Assembly (NCBI GenBank): GCA_016178505.1
Contig: JACOTG010000002.1
Location: forward strand, 17,169 to 81,168
Origin: Planctomycetota bacterium
GTDB taxonomy: Bacteria > Planctomycetota > JACOTG01
DNA: 64,000 nt
Direction: 5' to 3'
Positions 59,434 to 64,000 of the stretch are shown piece by piece. The notes under the pieces were generated by a model. It searched no databases and was not told the DNA's origin. It saw only the letters and a list, made by a program, of their open reading frames with translations. A program made the translations under genes and the position numbers. Positions within the stretch are counted from its first letter, which is position 1; each line of letters begins with the position of its first letter.

Positions 59434-60039
59434 ATGCGTTCGACGCTTCTCCTCGCTTCCGTTCTCATCTCGATGTCGTGCCGAGCCACGTCGAAGCCGG
59501 ACTCGCCGCCGCTTGCCGTCAGCAACGCGAGCACGCCGGGAGTGGCGCCGACCGGACCGCTCGCCGACGTCAACATCGACGTCGACACTCAGGAGCTCCC
59601 TCCGTTTCGCTTCCTCTACGTCGAGAGCGTCGGTCCGTACGAAGACGTCGGAGCCGCGTTCGATCGCGTCGACGACTACATCGCGCGCCGTGATATTCGA
59701 CCCGCCGGCACGTACTGCGGAATCTATTTCGACGACCCAACCGCCGTCTCGCCGGAGCGATGTCATGCCGAAGTCGGCGTCGCCGTTGCGGACGACGTCA
59801 TGCCCGACCCGCCGTTTCTCATCAAAGAAGTGAAACCCGGGTTCGTCGCGTCGACGCGGGTCCACGGTGCCGATGGATCGGCTCCGGCGGTTTGCGCGGC
59901 ACTCCACCGATGGATTTCCAGCCACGGCTACCGCGCCGTCGGGCCCGTCTACGAGATGGTTGCGCCGATCGAAACCGGCGATGACGGCTCCGGCGATGCC
60001 GGACTCGAGACGCAGATCTTCGTCCCCATCGCGCGGTGA
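59434..60039 (+). CDS. GyrI-like effector-binding-domain lipoprotein
   Basis: A 201-residue exported protein with a lipoprotein signal (SVLISMSC, Cys16). The mature part is a GyrI/AraC effector-binding fold: ELPPFRFLYVESVGPYEDVG at the start, GIYFDDPT, and the two-fold beta-alpha repeat ending YEMVAPIETGDDG. Free-standing GyrI-like proteins bind hydrophobic ligands or interact with partner proteins. An exported version is unusual and its ligand is unknown. Coupled through GTGA to the large membrane protein downstream, which may be its partner. Confidence 0.72.
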   Translation: MRSTLLLASVLISMSCRATSKPDSPPLAVSNASTPGVAPTGPLADVNIDVDTQELPPFRFLYVESVGPYEDVGAAFDRVDDYIARRDIRPAGTYCGIYFDDPTAVSPERCHAEVGVAVADDVMPDPPFLIKEVKPGFVASTRVHGADGSAPAVCAALHRWISSHGYRAVGPVYEMVAPIETGDDGSGDAGLETQIFVPIAR

Positions 60040-62597
60040 CGCGTCGCGCACTAGCCGGCGTCGCACTTCTCGCTGCGGTCGTACCGATCGCGATCTCGCT
60101 CCGAAGCGGCTTCCATTCGGACGACTTCTTCTACCTCGAGCTCCTCGATTCTGGCCGCTTCTCCATCCGCTTCTTCGGAACGAACCTGTTCGGCGACGCC
60201 GGCGTCGGCGGCGAGTACCGGCCGGTCGTCCTTGCATCGTTTTGGCTGAATCACTGGCTCGGCGGTTCGTCCCCGATCGGTTATCACGTCGTGAATGCGG
60301 GGCTTCACGTCGGCAGCGCCGCGCTCCTGGCCGCGCTCGTGCGCCGACTCTTCGAAAGCCGCCTCGCCGCCGCAGCGGCCGGACTCGCGTTCCTCCTGCA
60401 TCCAGTGCAGGTCGAACCGGTGAATTGGGTCGCCGGCCGAAACGACCTCCTGACGGTGTTCTTCCTGCTCGCCGGGCTCGTCGGGTTTCTGCGATTGCGC
60501 GAGTCGGCCGCGAGGCCAGCGGCGTGGATCGCGCTCTTCGCGGGCCATGTGCTCGCATTGTTCTGCAAGGAGTATGCAACTTTCCTTCCGGTGCTCGTGG
60601 CGGCGATCGCCCTCGGGTTTCGCAATCGACTCGACCTCGATCGACGCGCCGTCTTCGTTGCCGTTTTGGGAACGCTCGTCCTTTCGGCGCTCTACGTCGT
60701 CGTGCGAGTCGCAACGCTCGGCTCGCTCGGCGGCTATCTCGAATCTCCTCCGTTCACCGTCGCGAGTGCAGCGCGGCGTCTCCTCGAGTATGCGGATCTC
60801 GCGCTGTTCGCAACGTGGCGATCGCAATACGCGGCCTCGCCGTTCCTCGCCAGACCTTGGGTCTTCGCCGCGCTGATCGCCGTCGCCGGCGCCGCCGTCT
60901 TTCTGGCTCGGCCGAGTCGCGAACGAGGGCTTCCGGCGTTCGCGCTCGCCGTGCCGTGGTTCGTACTTCCGCTCCTGCCCGTCTCGAACCTCTGGCTCGC
61001 CGAGCGCTACCTGTACTTCTCGATCGCAGGACTCGCCATCCTCGTGGCCGCCGGGGTCGCATGGCTCGAGACGCGCTCGGCGACGACGCTTCGTCGCGTC
61101 GGGCTCGGTGCCGCCGCGGTGGCGCTCGTCTCATGCGGAGTCGTGCATGCCAGAAAGGCGCTCTTCTGGAACGACACGGGCCGCATCGTCGCGTCGCTCC
61201 CGGACACGATCGTGACCGCGAAGCCGGCGGCGATAGACGGCCTCGCGGTCGCGATTCGAGGCTCCGGTGATGTGTTTCGCTCGGCGATCGTCTGGTCCCC
61301 GGGAATTCGAAACTCGAGCGATGTCGAGTTCCTCGTTCGAAAAGCGACGGGTCGTATCGTGCGTGCCGTCGTCTACGACGAGCCGGAGACGATCGGCCTC
61401 GGCCTCGACGGGTCCACCGACGTTCTGTTCCTCGAGATGACGCCACGCGGCTGGCTCGACGTCACCACCGATCAGGAGCCGAGGTGGCGAAAGGCTCGCC
61501 AGATGGGTGGAGACATCGAGACGGCACTGACGCTCGAGGCGAAAGGCGCCCCGCTCGAAGCCTACGAGATGCTGGATCAGCTCGCCGAACGGCAGCCATT
61601 TGCGGCGACACAGGCGGCGCGAATCGCGCAGCGGCTCCGCGGCACTCGGGAGGGGGCGAAGCGATGGGATCGGGCGATTGCGCGGGCGCTCGAGATCGCG
61701 ACGACGGATCTCGACTTTCTGAAGCTTCTCGCCGAAAACCGGGACGCGGGGTTCCCGGCGCCTGCGGCGCTGTTTCGGATGTCCACGGCGTTTCCGGCCG
61801 GGAGCAGTCCGCGCGAAAAGCTCGCGCGCGCGTTCTTCGAAGAGCTCCGCGGCACGGACGCGGGCAAGAGTTGTCGCGAGTTCGTCGCCTCGCTTCGAGG
61901 CGCCCCCGACGATTCGGCGCTCGCGGTGTTCCTCGGGTGGCTCGCGCGTGAACCGGCATCGACGTACGGAATCAGCGCCGACGACGTGCGCCGGGCCACC
62001 GTCATTCTCTTTCGCGCCGGCGAGGACGCTGCCGTGAAGCGCGTCGGCGAGCGAGAGGGCGCGTTCGACTCGACGGGCGAATGCGCGCGATTGGCGGCGC
62101 GCGCGACGTGGTTCATCGACCCAACGCCCGAGACGCCGCCGGCGGACGCCGAAATCCTCCCCACGGGTGTGGCGTTCGATCTCGGACCGGAGCCTGCACG
62201 GCGGTACTTGCGCGAAGGTTGGTCGCAATTCTACGAGCGGTACGCGGACGCGCGAATTTCGGGCGGCGTGGGAGTACGCCGCTGGACCGAGGGACGAGAG
62301 AGCACCTTCGTCTTCCGCATGCCCAGCGGTGCGAGTCCATCGAGCTTCTGGTTGCGCGCCGGAAGCAGCATTGCAGTCCAGAACGTTCGGATCTTCGTGA
62401 ACGGCGAGAAACGTCAAGACGGTCGCATCGCCGGCAAGTTCAACGCGATCGAGGTGAGCGCGCCGCTTCGCCGAGAGGACGGTCCGGTGGTGGTCGTTCG
62501 CGTCGTCGTGAGGACCTGCCTTCCGCCGAAGCAACGCGGCGACGGCGCCGACGAACGACCGCTCGGTCTGTGGGTCCACGCCTTTGGCGTCCGTTGA
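60036..62597 (+). CDS. Large GT-C-like membrane protein with soluble C-terminal region
   Basis: An 853-residue protein starting at GTG (GTGA overlap). The first half has about ten helices and the motif FHSDDFFYLELL in the first extracytoplasmic loop, an acidic pair typical of GT-C transferases, and LLHPVQVEPVNWVAGRNDLL, the signature of the TMTC/PMT-like O-mannosyltransferase group. The second half (from about 370) is soluble and rich in charged helices, without clear TPRs; it ends in a beta-rich part. A protein or lipid glycosylation role is inferred. No DPM-type donor enzyme is next to it. Confidence 0.65.
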   Translation: MTRRALAGVALLAAVVPIAISLRSGFHSDDFFYLELLDSGRFSIRFFGTNLFGDAGVGGEYRPVVLASFWLNHWLGGSSPIGYHVVNAGLHVGSAALLAALVRRLFESRLAAAAAGLAFLLHPVQVEPVNWVAGRNDLLTVFFLLAGLVGFLRLRESAARPAAWIALFAGHVLALFCKEYATFLPVLVAAIALGFRNRLDLDRRAVFVAVLGTLVLSALYVVVRVATLGSLGGYLESPPFTVASAARRLLEYADLALFATWRSQYAASPFLARPWVFAALIAVAGAAVFLARPSRERGLPAFALAVPWFVLPLLPVSNLWLAERYLYFSIAGLAILVAAGVAWLETRSATTLRRVGLGAAAVALVSCGVVHARKALFWNDTGRIVASLPDTIVTAKPAAIDGLAVAIRGSGDVFRSAIVWSPGIRNSSDVEFLVRKATGRIVRAVVYDEPETIGLGLDGSTDVLFLEMTPRGWLDVTTDQEPRWRKARQMGGDIETALTLEAKGAPLEAYEMLDQLAERQPFAATQAARIAQRLRGTREGAKRWDRAIARALEIATTDLDFLKLLAENRDAGFPAPAALFRMSTAFPAGSSPREKLARAFFEELRGTDAGKSCREFVASLRGAPDDSALAVFLGWLAREPASTYGISADDVRRATVILFRAGEDAAVKRVGEREGAFDSTGECARLAARATWFIDPTPETPPADAEILPTGVAFDLGPEPARRYLREGWSQFYERYADARISGGVGVRRWTEGRESTFVFRMPSGASPSSFWLRAGSSIAVQNVRIFVNGEKRQDGRIAGKFNAIEVSAPLRREDGPVVVVRVVVRTCLPPKQRGDGADERPLGLWVHAFGVR

Positions 62598-62603
62598 ACT
62601 CAT

Positions 62604-62631
62604 TGGACGGACCGGCCGAGGCCTCTATAAT
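62604..62631 (+). promoter_or_regulatory. Sigma70 promoter of the 2-oxoacid dehydrogenase operon
   Basis: TTGGAC (62604-62609), 16-bp spacer, TATAAT (62626-62631). The leader to the ATG at 62755 is about 115 bases, long enough to hold a regulatory structure, but I see no clear riboswitch in it. Confidence 0.62.
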
Positions 62632-62754
62632 GGCCGAGCTTTTTGGTTCACGTCGGGCGGGTCGTGATCGCCAAGCAACGGGGAATGTGTGGAACGGACG
62701 GCCCCCGGCTGGCCGTGAGCGCGCCTACGCGGAATGTCGATCAGGAGCGATTCG

Positions 62755-63864
62755 ATGGCCGAGAAGTTACTCCAGACCACTCGCGCGGATGGGAGCGGCG
62801 ACAAGAAGATGGATAGCAGCGCCACTCCCGACTTGCTGAAGAAGATCTATCGCACGATGGTCGTCACTCGTGCTCTCGGAGAGCGCGCGGAAGTCGCGCA
62901 GAGAACCGGGAAGATCGGCTTCTACGTTCCGACGCTCGGACAAGAAGCGTCACACGTCGCGAGCACGGCTGCGATGGAGGCGACGGATTGGATCTATCCG
63001 AGCTATCGAAACGTGGGAGTCGCGCTGTGGCGCGGCGTCGCCATCCATCACATCGTCGACCAACTCTTCGGCAATGCGAACGACCTCACGAAAGGTCGCC
63101 AGATGCCCGTCCATTATTCGTTCCCGAAGGGTCTCTTCGTTTCGGTATCGAGTCCCATAGGAACGCAGATCGTTCAGGCGACGGGCACGGCAATGGCGGC
63201 GAAGATCCGGGGCGACCGTACCGTCGTCAGCACGTACTTCGGCGACGGCGCGACCTCCTCGAACGACTTCCACACCGGGATGAACTTCGCCGGCGTCTTC
63301 AAAGCCCCGGTCGTCTTCATCTGCGAGAACAACCACTGGGCGATCTCGGTTCCAGTGAGTGGTCAAACCGCGTCCGCGACGATGGCGCAAAAGGCCGAAG
63401 CATACGGCTTCGAGGGCGTTCGCGTGGACGGCAACGATGCGCTCGCGGTCTACGCCGCGACGAAGGCGGCCGCCGACAAGGCGAGAGCCGGCGGCGGACC
63501 CACGCTCATCGAGACGGTGACGTTTCGCATGGGCTCGCATTCGACGTCCGACGAGTGGAAGCGATATCGCGACGCCAAAGAGGTCGAGGAGTGGAAGAAG
63601 CGCGATCCGATCGATGCGCTTCGCCGCCACATCGAGAAGAAGAAATTGTGGAACGCCGCGGAGGACGAAGCCTTGTGGGCACGGGTGCGCGAAGAGCTCA
63701 ATGCCGCGTTCAAGGTCGCCGAGAAAGTAGCTGCGCCGCCACTCGAGACGCTGTTCGACGACGTCTACGCGGACTTGCCGCCGATCCTACGTGAGCAACG
63801 CGACTCGCTGCTCGCCGAGCGGCACGCACATCAGAAAGACGAAGGCGCCGCCTTCCCGCTCTAG
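62755..63864 (+). CDS. 2-oxoacid dehydrogenase E1 alpha subunit (pyruvate or branched-chain)
   Basis: A 369-residue thiamine-diphosphate enzyme subunit. VPTLGQEASHVASTAAM, DWIYPSYRNVGVALWRG and the ThDP-binding motif GDGATSSNDFH ... ENN (residues about 163-192) are all present, and RMGSHSTSDEWKRYRD is the phosphorylation-loop-like region. The PSYRNVGVALWRG version is closer to branched-chain 2-oxoacid dehydrogenase (BkdA) than to PdhA, but not decisive. It joins E1 beta, starting 18 bp downstream, to form the decarboxylase. The start at 62755 is preferred to the ATG at 62734 because AGGAG sits eight bases before it. Confidence 0.87.
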   Translation: MAEKLLQTTRADGSGDKKMDSSATPDLLKKIYRTMVVTRALGERAEVAQRTGKIGFYVPTLGQEASHVASTAAMEATDWIYPSYRNVGVALWRGVAIHHIVDQLFGNANDLTKGRQMPVHYSFPKGLFVSVSSPIGTQIVQATGTAMAAKIRGDRTVVSTYFGDGATSSNDFHTGMNFAGVFKAPVVFICENNHWAISVPVSGQTASATMAQKAEAYGFEGVRVDGNDALAVYAATKAAADKARAGGGPTLIETVTFRMGSHSTSDEWKRYRDAKEVEEWKKRDPIDALRRHIEKKKLWNAAEDEALWARVREELNAAFKVAEKVAAPPLETLFDDVYADLPPILREQRDSLLAERHAHQKDEGAAFPL

Positions 63865-63882
63865 CGCTAGGAGATTCTCCGA

Positions 63883-64000
63883 ATGGCCACGATGACGTTG
63901 ATCCAGGCGGTGAACGACGCCTTGAAGACCGAGATGCGCCGCGACGATCGGCTTGTCGTCCTCGGCGAAGACGTCGGCAAGAAAGGCGGCGTCTTCCTCG
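63883..64000 (+). CDS. 2-oxoacid dehydrogenase E1 beta subunit, N-terminal fragment (cut by window edge)
   Basis: Thirty-nine codons are present from an ATG with AGGAG upstream. They read [18 protein letters not shown], then [16 protein letters not shown], the invariant GEDVG-x-x-GGVF of E1 beta subunits. The GKKGGVF form again leans toward the branched-chain type. The gene continues past the window edge. Confidence 0.85.
   Translation, partial: MATMTLIQAVNDALKTEMRRDDRLVVLGEDVGKKGGVFL

Noticed and set aside
62632..62754. Riboswitch in the E1 alpha leader
   Set aside because: The 115-base leader is long, but I find no conserved aptamer motif or terminator/antiterminator pair.

Overview
The window is a dense, GC-rich, protein-coding stretch from a Gram-negative bacterium. 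It shows about 48 intact genes, two genes cut by the window edges, two gene remnants, and no tRNA, rRNA, CRISPR array or insertion sequence that I could recognise. The evidence for an outer membrane with LPS is good: O-antigen ligase, a GT9 heptosyltransferase-like protein, a lipid A aminoarabinose (arn) gene set, many lipoproteins and a Tat-exported lipoprotein. The phylum cannot be fixed from sequence alone. Planctomycetota or a deltaproteobacterial-type lineage would both fit; this is a low-confidence inference.

Layout. 1-8.5 kb: a methyltransferase fragment, an Fpg/Nei DNA glycosylase, a secreted glycosidase-like lipoprotein, an EF-hand protein, a zinc-ribbon/PH membrane protein, an SDR oxidoreductase, a GT9 enzyme, a cupin-PAP2 fusion lipoprotein and a peroxiredoxin. 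A 249-bp multi-hairpin element (8219-8467) separates these from an amino-acid permease / Xaa-Pro peptidase pair and a TPR protein (8.5-12.4 kb). After a 600-bp palindrome-rich gap comes a surface polysaccharide cluster (13.0-20.6 kb): four glycosyltransferases, an O-antigen ligase and a methyltransferase. 20.7-22.8 kb holds HD, metallo-beta-lactamase-fold and DUF4097 proteins. 22.9-32.5 kb holds four ArnT/PMT-like lipid-linked sugar transferases as two overlapping pairs, flanking a GT87-like transferase and an unrecognised lipoprotein. 32.6-35.5 kb is a PhnD-like binding protein plus a hybrid histidine kinase.

35.5-39.6 kb (minus strand) is the most unusual gene: a 1368-residue protein joining two rhodanese domains, a YidC/Oxa1-like membrane domain, an ATP-grasp plus swivelling-His PEP-synthase-type module and a C-terminal PilZ domain. 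40.0-45.8 kb is an arn operon (ArnB, an ArnC-formyltransferase fusion, an ICMT-like methyltransferase, an ArnA-type decarboxylase, ArnD). Together with the ArnT-like proteins 8-17 kb upstream it could build and attach 4-amino-4-deoxy-L-arabinose. Then follow a secreted metalloprotease, TypA/BipA, gene remnants, an SGNH-like membrane protein, an RHH regulator overlapping nadA, a HerA/DUF853 ATPase with a downstream metallopeptidase, a PTS IIA-type protein, a Pro-rich membrane protein, a GyrI-like lipoprotein, a large GT-C membrane protein and the start of a 2-oxoacid dehydrogenase E1 alpha/beta operon.

Gene organisation. Genes are very often coupled by 4-base overlaps (ATGA, GTGA, TTGA), including non-ATG starts. 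At least six genes have a -10-like box so close to the start codon, with no Shine-Dalgarno sequence, that their mRNAs are probably leaderless. Genes preceded by a clear Shine-Dalgarno sequence mostly have promoters further upstream.
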